Source of the DNA: Candidatus Heimdallarchaeota archaeon
GTDB taxonomy: Archaea > Asgardarchaeota > Heimdallarchaeia > Heimdallarchaeales > Heimdallarchaeaceae
Assembly: GCA_016839875.1 (NCBI GenBank)
Contig: JAEOTK010000361.1
Span: 1-9,919, forward strand
Direction: 5' to 3'
Length of the DNA: 9,919 nt
Below the pieces are notes generated by a model, which did not search any database, was not told where the DNA came from, and saw nothing but the letters and a program-made list of their open reading frames with translations. The translations under genes and the position numbers were made by a program. This document shows, piece by piece, positions 1 through 6,172 of this stretch (position 1 is the stretch's first letter; each line of letters opens with the position of its first letter).

Positions 1-2
1 GA

Positions 3-623
3 GCTGGTTGGTACGAAGAAGAATACAAAGCTTATGGCTACACGTTCCCATCTCCAAAACAAAGAGTTGATGAACTTGAAGAATCATTAACTATCATCAA
101 AAAAATGTTCACAGAAGATAACACAGATTTTGATGGACACTTTTGGAAACTAGAAAACAATAGAAATTATCCTAAACCACTACAGAAACCTTATCCACCG
201 ATTATATTGGGAACAACAGGAAAGAGAATGACAAAGATTGCTTGCAGTGAAGCTGATGGAATAAATCTCCCTTATACTAAATATGAAGATTTAGTAAACA
301 AAATTAATAATATTAGAGAGTTACTTTCTGAATTTGATAAAGATCCCAAACAATTTGAAATATCTTTATTCACTGCTGTAACCTTAGTTGATAATCAAGA
401 AGAGTTAGATACTGAAATCGAAAAAATTATAGGGCGTTACAAAGAAGAGGAAAAGCCCACAAAAGAGGAAATTCTCAAAAACCAACTCATAGGATTCCCA
501 GAAGATATTAAGGATAAAATTGCTCAAATCAATGAATTTGGTATTGAAAGATTGGTTTTCACAGTTAGAAAAATGGAGATTACAGAAGATCCTCTGAAAT
601 TATTCAATGAAAAAATTATGTAG
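3..623 (+). CDS. LLM-class (F420-dependent type) oxidoreductase, 5'-truncated
   Basis: The reading frame is open from base 3 with no start codon, so the N-terminal part lies outside the window; about 206 C-terminal residues are present. The first visible residues (AGWYEEEYKAYGYTFPSPKQ) match the mid-barrel Gly-Trp-(Tyr/Phe)-Glu-x-Glu-(Tyr/Phe) region of luciferase-like monooxygenases. They are followed by the helix with RVDELEES, the YPKPLQKPYPPIILGTTGKRM segment (bases about 168-230) and the EADGIN stretch, all characteristic of the F420-dependent branch. The family has a TIM-barrel fold and uses reduced flavin or F420 to oxidise or reduce diverse small molecules; the substrate cannot be read from this sequence. 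The C-terminus looks complete. The next gene starts 9 nt after the stop, so the two probably share a transcript. The cofactor is inferred from family resemblance; FMN-dependent relatives exist. Confidence 0.85.
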   Translation, partial: AGWYEEEYKAYGYTFPSPKQRVDELEESLTIIKKMFTEDNTDFDGHFWKLENNRNYPKPLQKPYPPIILGTTGKRMTKIACSEADGINLPYTKYEDLVNKINNIRELLSEFDKDPKQFEISLFTAVTLVDNQEELDTEIEKIIGRYKEEEKPTKEEILKNQLIGFPEDIKDKIAQINEFGIERLVFTVRKMEITEDPLKLFNEKIM

Positions 624-632
624 GGAAAGAAA

Positions 633-875
633 ATGTATCAGACTATTTTTTACAAATTTCGAAAAATCCTTATGAAGCTAACAAAAGTGAGGAAAAATAA
701 AATCACAATCAATACTTATTTCCAAAATGATTTGGGGATGAGTGATCAAGATTTGATTGAGTTATCAAGGATCATAGAACGAGAATTCGATATAATTATG
801 CCTGAAAACATTCTTTACGAATTCAATACTGTAGGAGAAATAGTAGGTTTTATTGAGCAAGAAATAGGAAGATAA
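633..875 (+). CDS. Acyl-carrier-protein-like protein lacking the canonical attachment serine
   Basis: This 80-residue acidic four-helix-type protein has the length and pattern of an acyl carrier protein. Its helix I is followed by a long loop, then DLGMSDQDLIEL (residues 33-44), EREFDIIMP (49-57) and NTVGEIVGFI (65-74). These parallel ACP's DLGADSLDTVEL, EEEFDIEIP and TTVGDAIDYI. In ACPs the 4'-phosphopantetheine is carried by Ser in Asp-Ser-Leu. Here the aligned triplet is Ser37-Asp38-Gln39, so Asp occupies the Ser site. Loading with phosphopantetheine is therefore doubtful, unless Ser37 is used. Starting at the ATG at 633 places the DLG motif at residues 33-35, close to its position in typical ACPs; the alternative ATG at 672 would remove helix I. 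A weak AGGGA precedes the start. It follows the LLM oxidoreductase by 9 nt, suggesting a shared transcript. DUF1493-like serine-less ACP relatives are an alternative family label. Confidence 0.75.
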   Translation: MYQTIFYKFRKILMKLTKVRKNKITINTYFQNDLGMSDQDLIELSRIIEREFDIIMPENILYEFNTVGEIVGFIEQEIGR

Positions 876-984
876 TAATATTATAAAGAAATGAGAGCAG
901 ATTTTATTAATGCAAATACTTCCATAAAAGGTTATTTTGATTGAATTTATTTCCATTGTAATCATTTAAAATTTAAGGATAAAT

Positions 985-999
985 ATCACAACTTGTGAT
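985..999. promoter_or_regulatory. 15-bp palindrome upstream of the S9 peptidase (operator or terminator stem)
   Basis: ATCACAACTTGTGAT has two perfect 7-bp arms around a single central C. It lies 41 bp before the peptidase ATG and directly upstream of a T-rich, TATA-like stretch. It could be a dimeric repressor or activator site. Alternatively, folded as a 5-bp stem with a 5-nt loop and followed by TATTTTTTATT, it could help end transcription from the upstream pair of genes. Confidence 0.4.
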
Positions 1000-1000
1000 T

Positions 1001-1018
1001 ATTTTTTATTAATATTCT
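1001..1018 (+). promoter_or_regulatory. TATA-like promoter element for the S9 peptidase
   Basis: ATTTTTTATTAATATTCT lies about 25-40 bp before the ATG at 1041. No Shine-Dalgarno sequence precedes that ATG, so a short-leader or leaderless transcript started from this box is plausible. The region is so AT-rich that the exact box is uncertain. Confidence 0.35.
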
Positions 1019-1040
1019 AATTTTTAATGTACTGAATAAA

Positions 1041-3134
1041 ATGACTGAAACAACAAAAAAAGAAAAATACAAGCCCAAAGTCAAAGATATTTTAACCCTT
1101 CCTTATACCGGATACTCTTGCATAAATCCGAAAAGCAGCTATATCTCCTATACAACAGCTCAATTTAATCTGTTTGAAAACAGTATCAAACGTTATTGTT
1201 ACATTTATGATATAGAAAAGGATCAATCATTCGAACTAGTGCAAAGTGGAACACCATCTAATCTAAGATGGTTAGGTAATAGCACTATAGCTTTAATTAA
1301 GGAGGATTCATCATCAAAAAAAAGGCAAATTTTCATTATTGAGAACTTATTAGGAGAAGGATATCAAATAACAAACCATTCTAATTCAGTACAAAGTTTT
1401 GAAGTTTTTGGGAATGGTTTCATATTTCTATCAACTAAAGAAGAGAATAAGGAGAAATTTGGAACTTACAGACATGTAGAAGAGGAAATTGGGAAATCAA
1501 CTTTGTATTATGTTGATATCAGTATTTCTAAGTTCATAGAAGAAAATAAATATCTTTATTTTCCAGAAGAAAAGAAGAAATTTCCAAATGCTGTATTTGA
1601 AATAACGCAATTATTCAAAGAAAGTTTTTTGATAGAATCCTTCTGTGTTTCACCTAAATTCGATTCTATCTTTATAACATGTCGAAAAAAGAAAAATCAA
1701 TATTATTCTCAAGAAAAAATACATTACAGAATCAAACTAAATCCTGATGAAGTTTTACAAAAATTAAACAATCCAAAACAAGAAAATGAAAAGCTTGATC
1801 CTTCATCCTTCATTGGTGAAGTGACTAAGATAGAACTACCACCTTCGGCTATTATAAAGAGTGTATCGCCAGATGGTAAAAAACTTCTAATTGGATATAA
1901 GGAAAGAGATTCTCGTGAATTTACTCAATCTGATTTATGGATTCTAGATATTGCTGATAATGAAAATACCCTTGGAGATAAGAACCTTAAGAAGAACTTA
2001 TTCTGTTTAACTAAGGAATTTGATCATGAACCCTTGAGAACTCAATGGACAAATACTGGGATTTATGTATCTTATTTTGATGAAAGTAATTGTGGGCTTG
2101 CAATATTTGATGAAGAAGGAGATTATGAAACAATAGATTTAGAAGGATTGTCTATAGAACAATCATATGACGTCAATGTAGAAGGCAATATATCCTTTAG
2201 TGGTCAATCTGCTACATGTCTTGAAGATATATTTTTGAGAAAGAATACAGAAAACGGACCAAAAATTATTAGTGTTGCGAAAATTAATGCTAAATATTCT
2301 AATTGGGATTTTGGAAGTGTTGAATCTATAAAATGGAAGAGTAGAGATGGAACTGAAATAGAAGGTGTTCTACACAAACCATCAAATTTTGACCCACAAA
2401 AGAAATATCCTCTTCTAATACATCCGCATGGTGGTCCTCATTCTGTTTTTGAACTTGCTTTAGCTTCATCGTTACATAGGCATACAAATCCATTCAAATC
2501 TTTGTGTAACAAAGGAATATTGATTTTACAACCTAATTACAGAGGTTCTCTTGGTAAAGGACAATGGTTCAAAGAATTGCTTAAAGATAATATAGGTGTT
2601 GGTGATTTGTGGGATATAGAATCTGGTATTGATTATCTCATTCAGCAAGGATATGTAGATGAATCGAAAATTGGTTGTATGGGGTGGAGTCAAGGTGGTT
2701 TCATTAGTGCATTTGTAGCTATGCACAGCGATAAATTTGCAGCAGTTAGCGTTGGAGCTGGAGTTAGTAGTTGGAGAAATTACTATATTGGTTCAGATAT
2801 GAGAGACTCTATACCGTTGTCTGGAACACCATACAGCTCAAAACGAATGGAACTTTATGAAAAAACTGCACCAATCTCCGGAATCAAGAATGCTAAAACA
2901 CCTATGCTCATTCTGCATGGGGAGAAAGATCAAAGAACACCAGTTGTAAATGCAAATGAACTATTCAGAGCATTAAAAGATAAAGGTGTTCATACTGAAT
3001 TTTTCCTCTACCCTGATTATGGTCATGAAATATCTAGTTCAAGAGATTGTTATGCTGTTCTAATGCAGAATTATAGGTGGTTCTGTCATTATTTTCTTGG
3101 TGAGGAATTAGAATTCGAAAAATATGAATTCTAA
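1041..3134 (+). CDS. S9 family serine peptidase (prolyl-oligopeptidase / acylaminoacyl-peptidase type)
   Basis: This 697-residue protein has the two-part architecture of the S9 family. An N-terminal beta-propeller-like region (about 15-420) includes VSPDGKKLLIGY-type blade repeats, and a C-terminal alpha/beta-hydrolase domain spans about 430-690. The catalytic triad is visible: Ser550 in GWSQGG, Asp630 in LHGEKDQRTP and His662 in PDYGHE. The oxyanion-side motif HPHGGPH is at 461-467 and PNYRGSLGKG follows. These enzymes cleave short peptides or remove N-acyl residues, with the propeller restricting entry to small substrates. No signal peptide or membrane segment is seen, so a cytosolic role in peptide turnover is likely. 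The length is normal for the S9B/S9C groups. It stands alone between its own promoter and a T-rich tail, and faces the convergent DUF1015 gene. Exact substrate preference (dipeptidyl, acylaminoacyl or prolyl) is not decidable here. Confidence 0.92.
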   Translation: MTETTKKEKYKPKVKDILTLPYTGYSCINPKSSYISYTTAQFNLFENSIKRYCYIYDIEKDQSFELVQSGTPSNLRWLGNSTIALIKEDSSSKKRQIFIIENLLGEGYQITNHSNSVQSFEVFGNGFIFLSTKEENKEKFGTYRHVEEEIGKSTLYYVDISISKFIEENKYLYFPEEKKKFPNAVFEITQLFKESFLIESFCVSPKFDSIFITCRKKKNQYYSQEKIHYRIKLNPDEVLQKLNNPKQENEKLDPSSFIGEVTKIELPPSAIIKSVSPDGKKLLIGYKERDSREFTQSDLWILDIADNENTLGDKNLKKNLFCLTKEFDHEPLRTQWTNTGIYVSYFDESNCGLAIFDEEGDYETIDLEGLSIEQSYDVNVEGNISFSGQSATCLEDIFLRKNTENGPKIISVAKINAKYSNWDFGSVESIKWKSRDGTEIEGVLHKPSNFDPQKKYPLLIHPHGGPHSVFELALASSLHRHTNPFKSLCNKGILILQPNYRGSLGKGQWFKELLKDNIGVGDLWDIESGIDYLIQQGYVDESKIGCMGWSQGGFISAFVAMHSDKFAAVSVGAGVSSWRNYYIGSDMRDSIPLSGTPYSSKRMELYEKTAPISGIKNAKTPMLILHGEKDQRTPVVNANELFRALKDKGVHTEFFLYPDYGHEISSSRDCYAVLMQNYRWFCHYFLGEELEFEKYEF

Positions 3135-3173
3135 TCTTTCTTTCTTATTCTATTTTAATGTTTTATACTTTTT
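3135..3173 (+). terminator. T-rich transcription terminator after the S9 peptidase
   Basis: Immediately after the TAA stop the plus strand carries several T-runs interrupted by C (CTTTCTTTCTTATTC, then TTTTA and ACTTTTTG). No stable GC hairpin is seen. This matches archaeal U-tract termination. Confidence 0.45.
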
Positions 3174-3204
3174 GAGACACTCTTTAGAAACTGTTGATAG
3201 AGAG

Positions 3205-3229
3205 TAAAAATGAAAAGGAATAAAACAAA
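3205..3229 (-). terminator. T-rich transcription terminator after the DUF1015 gene
   Basis: Read on the minus strand, the bases right after the DUF1015 stop contain TTTGTTTTATTCC and CATTTTTA runs without a hairpin. Together with the plus-strand tract at 3135-3173, this 95-bp convergent gap appears to end transcription from both sides. Confidence 0.4.
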
Positions 3230-4504
3230 TTAGATAATCTTTTCTCCATCTTCTAAGCTAGTCATTGTAAGACCACTAATCATTTTTGGATAGAAATCTG
3301 TAGCCTTCTGAGGCATTCTTTCATGATTCTTAGCAACTTTAAGCACTTGTTCTGCGCTTGTTGGATTTAGAATGAAAGCAACTTGATATTTACCTTCATC
3401 TACCTCATCTACAGCTTCGTTCCACCATCTTTCGTAGAAGATATCATCGTCAATATGTAGTTCACCCAAACCCATGATTCCATGAAAGATCATATCGCGA
3501 AGAATCACAACATCTAAGTCTTTGTAGTCATCACTTACATCTTGAATGAATCTATTAATATCAGAAGGATTTTTCATAATCATTCCAATTGCTTTGTTGT
3601 CTTGATAGAAGACAAAAGTGTGTTTATTTTTATTTTCTTCTAAGAATTTTGGAACATTGCTTCTTGATAATTCATCCATTTCAAAGAACTGTTTGAATTC
3701 GTTCATATTAGTCTCTGATACCTTGACTTTTGCAAGACATCGATGAGTTGCTAAGATTACTAATCCTTCGTCTTGAACAGGTACAAGATAGGTCATTCTA
3801 AAATTATAAGCGTCGTCGTCTTTCCATAAACCTGCTTTATCTCTTCGCATATTTCTATAAGTAACAGCTGTTTCATAACGGTGATGACCATCTGCAATAA
3901 CTAGCTGTTGATCTTGGAAAACATCTTGAATTATACTGATTTTGGTAGGATCAGTTAATTTCCAGACTTTATTTAGAACACCTAAACCATCCTTTCCTTC
4001 GATCAAAGGAGTCTCATTAGCAAATTCATCAAACAGACGAATTGTTTTCTTCTCTGGATCTGAATAAAGAATGAAACCTGGTTCTAAGGTGTGTCTTGTT
4101 GTTTTTAACATATTAAGTCTGTCAATTTTAGGTCCTTTGTGAGTCTTTTCATGTGGTAAAACAATGTCTTCTTCAAAAGGATGCAAACGTAATGCGCCAA
4201 TAAATCCCTTACGAACATATTTCTCTCCAAAAAGCTCATACTCTTGATAATAAACATAAATTGCAGGTTCAGCATCCTTCACAAGAATCTCTTCTTCTAG
4301 CCACTTAACCAACCTTTCTCGTGCAACTTCATATCGATTCTCTTCAATAGGCAAAGTCAATCGACAGTAATTGTACTCTGACTTTGCATAATACTCATTT
4401 TGCATATCTTCATCAATTTTATCATAAGGCTGAGCTATCAGATCTTCAATATTTCCAGCTTTACCTGTGTATCTGATCCCTCTAAATGGTTTTATATCTA
4501 CCAT
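3230..4504 (-). CDS. DUF1015 family protein with DGHHR motif; possible serine-metabolism kinase relative
   Basis: The 424-residue product begins MVDIKPFRGIRY, the typical DUF1015 opening, which favours the ATG at 4504 over an in-frame TTG nine bases earlier. Family signatures in order are AQPYDKID (about 25-32), HEKTHKGPK (about 118-126) and the hallmark IADGHHRYETA (about 203-213). The DGHHR motif resembles the nucleotide-binding motif of ParB/Srx-fold free-serine kinases (archaeal SerK, staphylococcal SbnI). My recollection is that DUF1015 genes often neighbour phosphoglycerate dehydrogenase and class V aminotransferase genes, as here about 2.8 kb away. A role in serine or phosphoserine metabolism is therefore a reasonable inference, but the biochemical activity is not shown by the sequence. 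The length is usual for the family and no membrane segments are seen. It is transcribed divergently from the actin-related gene. A GAGGTTGAT stretch before the start may serve as ribosome binding site. Confidence 0.88.
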   Translation of the reverse strand: MVDIKPFRGIRYTGKAGNIEDLIAQPYDKIDEDMQNEYYAKSEYNYCRLTLPIEENRYEVARERLVKWLEEEILVKDAEPAIYVYYQEYELFGEKYVRKGFIGALRLHPFEEDIVLPHEKTHKGPKIDRLNMLKTTRHTLEPGFILYSDPEKKTIRLFDEFANETPLIEGKDGLGVLNKVWKLTDPTKISIIQDVFQDQQLVIADGHHRYETAVTYRNMRRDKAGLWKDDDAYNFRMTYLVPVQDEGLVILATHRCLAKVKVSETNMNEFKQFFEMDELSRSNVPKFLEENKNKHTFVFYQDNKAIGMIMKNPSDINRFIQDVSDDYKDLDVVILRDMIFHGIMGLGELHIDDDIFYERWWNEAVDEVDEGKYQVAFILNPTSAEQVLKVAKNHERMPQKATDFYPKMISGLTMTSLEDGEKII

Positions 4505-4507
4505 ACT

Positions 4508-4517
4508 TATCAATCAA
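4508..4517 (-). repeat. Leader 10-mer TTGATTGATA, copy 1 (DUF1015)
   Basis: The minus-strand 10-mer TTGATTGATA ends 3 nt before the DUF1015 ATG. The identical 10-mer occurs in the leader of the aminotransferase-serA operon (9316-9325). In this copy it overlaps the likely ribosome binding region, so part of the match could reflect translation signals. Confidence 0.4.
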
Positions 4518-4600
4518 CCTCTCTAGAAACTCTATTTTAATTTTTGTATTAGAATATGAAAAGTGCTTATTAATTTGATTGAACAAAAAACACAAACAAA

Positions 4601-4642
4601 ATGATATACCATTTTGAAAAGATATACCATGTTATGATATAC
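4601..4642 (+). repeat. Three GATATAC repeats upstream of the actin-related gene
   Basis: GATATAC occurs at 4603-4609, 4621-4627 and 4636-4642, and the first two copies extend to the identical GATATACCAT. The first copy lies within ATGATATACCAT, a 12-bp palindrome with one mismatched pair. The copies are 18 and 15 bp apart, ending about 57 bp before the start codon and about 10 bp before a TATA-like box. They look like tandem binding sites or alternative core promoter elements. The rest of the 195-bp divergent gap (4505-4699) shows only promoter-like AT-rich sequence. Confidence 0.45.
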
Positions 4643-4652
4643 AAAACAGCAA

Positions 4653-4663
4653 TTTTTAATAAA
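4653..4663 (+). promoter_or_regulatory. TATA-like box for the actin-related gene
   Basis: TTTTTAATAAA lies 36-46 bp before the ATG at 4700. With an archaeal start site about 25 bp downstream, the leader would be roughly 10-20 nt. Assigned by position and composition only. Confidence 0.3.
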
Positions 4664-4699
4664 CTGGAAAAGAAGATAGATTTTGAATGAGTGAGTTGA

Positions 4700-6169
4700 A
4701 TGGCAACAATTAACAAAACAGGTAGACCTAAACACTGTGACAAAAATATGCAAAGGATGTACATAAGAAAAGGAACAGACAATAGAAAATGGATCGCAAT
4801 TGGGTTCTATTGTACTATTTGCACTAAAATGATAAGGAATGTTGATGTAACACTTCATAAAAGAAGAGAAGAATTATTGAATATACAAGATTCAAATAGT
4901 CGAACTAGTAATCTAAACACTATTGTTTTAGATATAGGCTATTATTATACAAAGATAGGCTATGCAGGAGAGAAAAAACCTAGATTCATATTAGATTCGA
5001 TATTATATGTGGATAGCAATTCCAAAACTTTTATTCAAAAGGCTGAACAAATCGAAAAATCAAGGAAGGTTCAAGCTCAGAAACAATTGCTTATTGGTTC
5101 TGAAATGGATAAGATTGACATTGAAGCTATGGAAAAATACCTAGAACACGTTTTTGAAATCTTAGAGGTTGATTCAAAAGACAAAGCCATTATGGTTGTG
5201 GAAAAGAGTTTCAAAAATAATTATGCTGAATTTTTAGATGGAAGGATAGAAGAGATAAATAATTCCACTCTTCCTGAAGATATCAAAATCCAACTTAAGA
5301 AGAGAAAAAAAATCGAACACATTGAGTATTCAGAATATGTTTCATTTCCTAGAAGAGAGCTTGCGACTCTTTTATTTGATTCGTTCAAAATAGCTAAAAT
5401 CTATTTTTCAAACGGTGAACTTCTCTCTTTATATGCAAGTAAAACATACACTGGATTAGTTTTGCATGTTGGAGGTTTTTCAACCAGAATAGTACCAATC
5501 CATGAAGGATTTATAATAACACATGCAATAAATGTCAGAAATAAAGGCACCAACGATGTGATGAAAAACTTAGAGGATCACATTAATACAAAAATGGATA
5601 GAGATAAATTTACAGAACATACAAAATACATTAAGGATAAAAGTGTTAGATTAGCAATTGAAGATTATTGTTTTGTTTCATTGAGCTTAGCAACTGAGAA
5701 GAATAAATGGGTTGATAATGATAAACTTAACAAATTTGTACAATTATCTGATGACGTTATTGTAAAACTTGATGAAATAAGGTATAGTGCTCCTGAAGTT
5801 CTTTTCAATAAAGAGCAATTAAGTGTTCAAAATAGAAAAGGAACTCTGGTAGAAGCTGTCATTGAAAGTATTCAGAAATGTGATATAGATTTAGTTAAAC
5901 CTCTTTACAATAATATCGTTTTATCAGGTGGTGGTACTCTTATTGAAGGATTTAAAGAAAGGTTTGAAGGGGACCTCCAAAATGCACTTGAGGAAAAAGG
6001 AATTGAAAAAATAGAATTTAACATCAACACAACACCAGACACATTGATATATCCTTGGATTGGAGGTTCAATCATTTCTACGATGAAGATGTTTACTGTA
6101 AGAAACTTATGGGTTACAAAAGAAGAATATCAAGAGAAAGGAGCTTTAGCTGTTGATAGATGTATCTAA
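4700..6169 (+). CDS. Divergent actin-related protein with N-terminal zinc-ribbon-like extension
   Basis: This 489-residue protein has a full actin-fold core at about 74-489. Diagnostic segments are VLDIGYYYTKIGYAGEKKPR (76-95, phosphate-1 loop), LLSLYASKTYTGLVLHVGGF (241-260, phosphate-2 region), VPIHEGFIITHAI (265-277), VLSGGGTLIEGFKERF (407-422, adenosine motif) and PWIGGSIIS...LWVTKEEYQEKG ending in RCI, closely paralleling actin's C-terminus. Asp78 and Lys85 match actin Asp11 and Lys18. However, Gln137, Asp154 and Asp157 of actin align with Gly239, His256 and Gly259, so ATP hydrolysis is probably weak or absent. Residues 1-60 form an extension with His12, Cys13 and Cys38-x-x-Cys41, like a degenerate zinc ribbon. 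About 45 charged residues (172-216) are inserted relative to actin. It resembles eukaryotic Arps more than MreB or FtsA. Whether it polymerises is unknown. It is the lone plus-strand gene among minus-strand neighbours, and its ATG lacks a strong ribosome binding site. Confidence 0.88.
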   Translation: MATINKTGRPKHCDKNMQRMYIRKGTDNRKWIAIGFYCTICTKMIRNVDVTLHKRREELLNIQDSNSRTSNLNTIVLDIGYYYTKIGYAGEKKPRFILDSILYVDSNSKTFIQKAEQIEKSRKVQAQKQLLIGSEMDKIDIEAMEKYLEHVFEILEVDSKDKAIMVVEKSFKNNYAEFLDGRIEEINNSTLPEDIKIQLKKRKKIEHIEYSEYVSFPRRELATLLFDSFKIAKIYFSNGELLSLYASKTYTGLVLHVGGFSTRIVPIHEGFIITHAINVRNKGTNDVMKNLEDHINTKMDRDKFTEHTKYIKDKSVRLAIEDYCFVSLSLATEKNKWVDNDKLNKFVQLSDDVIVKLDEIRYSAPEVLFNKEQLSVQNRKGTLVEAVIESIQKCDIDLVKPLYNNIVLSGGGTLIEGFKERFEGDLQNALEEKGIEKIEFNINTTPDTLIYPWIGGSIISTMKMFTVRNLWVTKEEYQEKGALAVDRCI

Positions 6170-6172
6170 CTT

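Noticed and set aside
765..965. A 66-codon minus-strand frame overlapping the end of the ACP-like gene.
   Set aside because: Half of it is antisense to the ACP-like gene, its composition is Phe/Tyr/Ile-rich from AT-rich DNA, and it has no ribosome binding site.
876..1040. Possible small RNA or tRNA in the gap before the S9 peptidase.
   Set aside because: No cloverleaf or GC-rich fold is visible. The only structure is the 985-999 palindrome, already listed.
2526..2726. A 66-codon minus-strand frame within the S9 peptidase.
   Set aside because: It is antisense to the catalytic Ser region of the peptidase and has no motif or promoter.
4505..4513. TTG start adding three residues to DUF1015.
   Set aside because: The ATG at 4504 gives the usual family N-terminus (VDIKPFRGIRY). 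The GAGG-like site does not clearly favour the TTG.
4687..4713. Eight-codon frame (ATG to TAA) overlapping the start of the actin-related gene, a possible upstream ORF.
   Set aside because: No ribosome binding site precedes it, it is very short, and such frames are common by chance in AT-rich leaders.
4532..4858. Minus-strand open frames of 108 and 70 codons, hydrophobic and Phe/Ile-rich, over the actin upstream region and N-terminus.
   Set aside because: They are antisense to the N-terminal module and promoter of the actin-related gene. Their apparent hydrophobicity is what the complement of A-rich DNA produces, and no start signals are seen.
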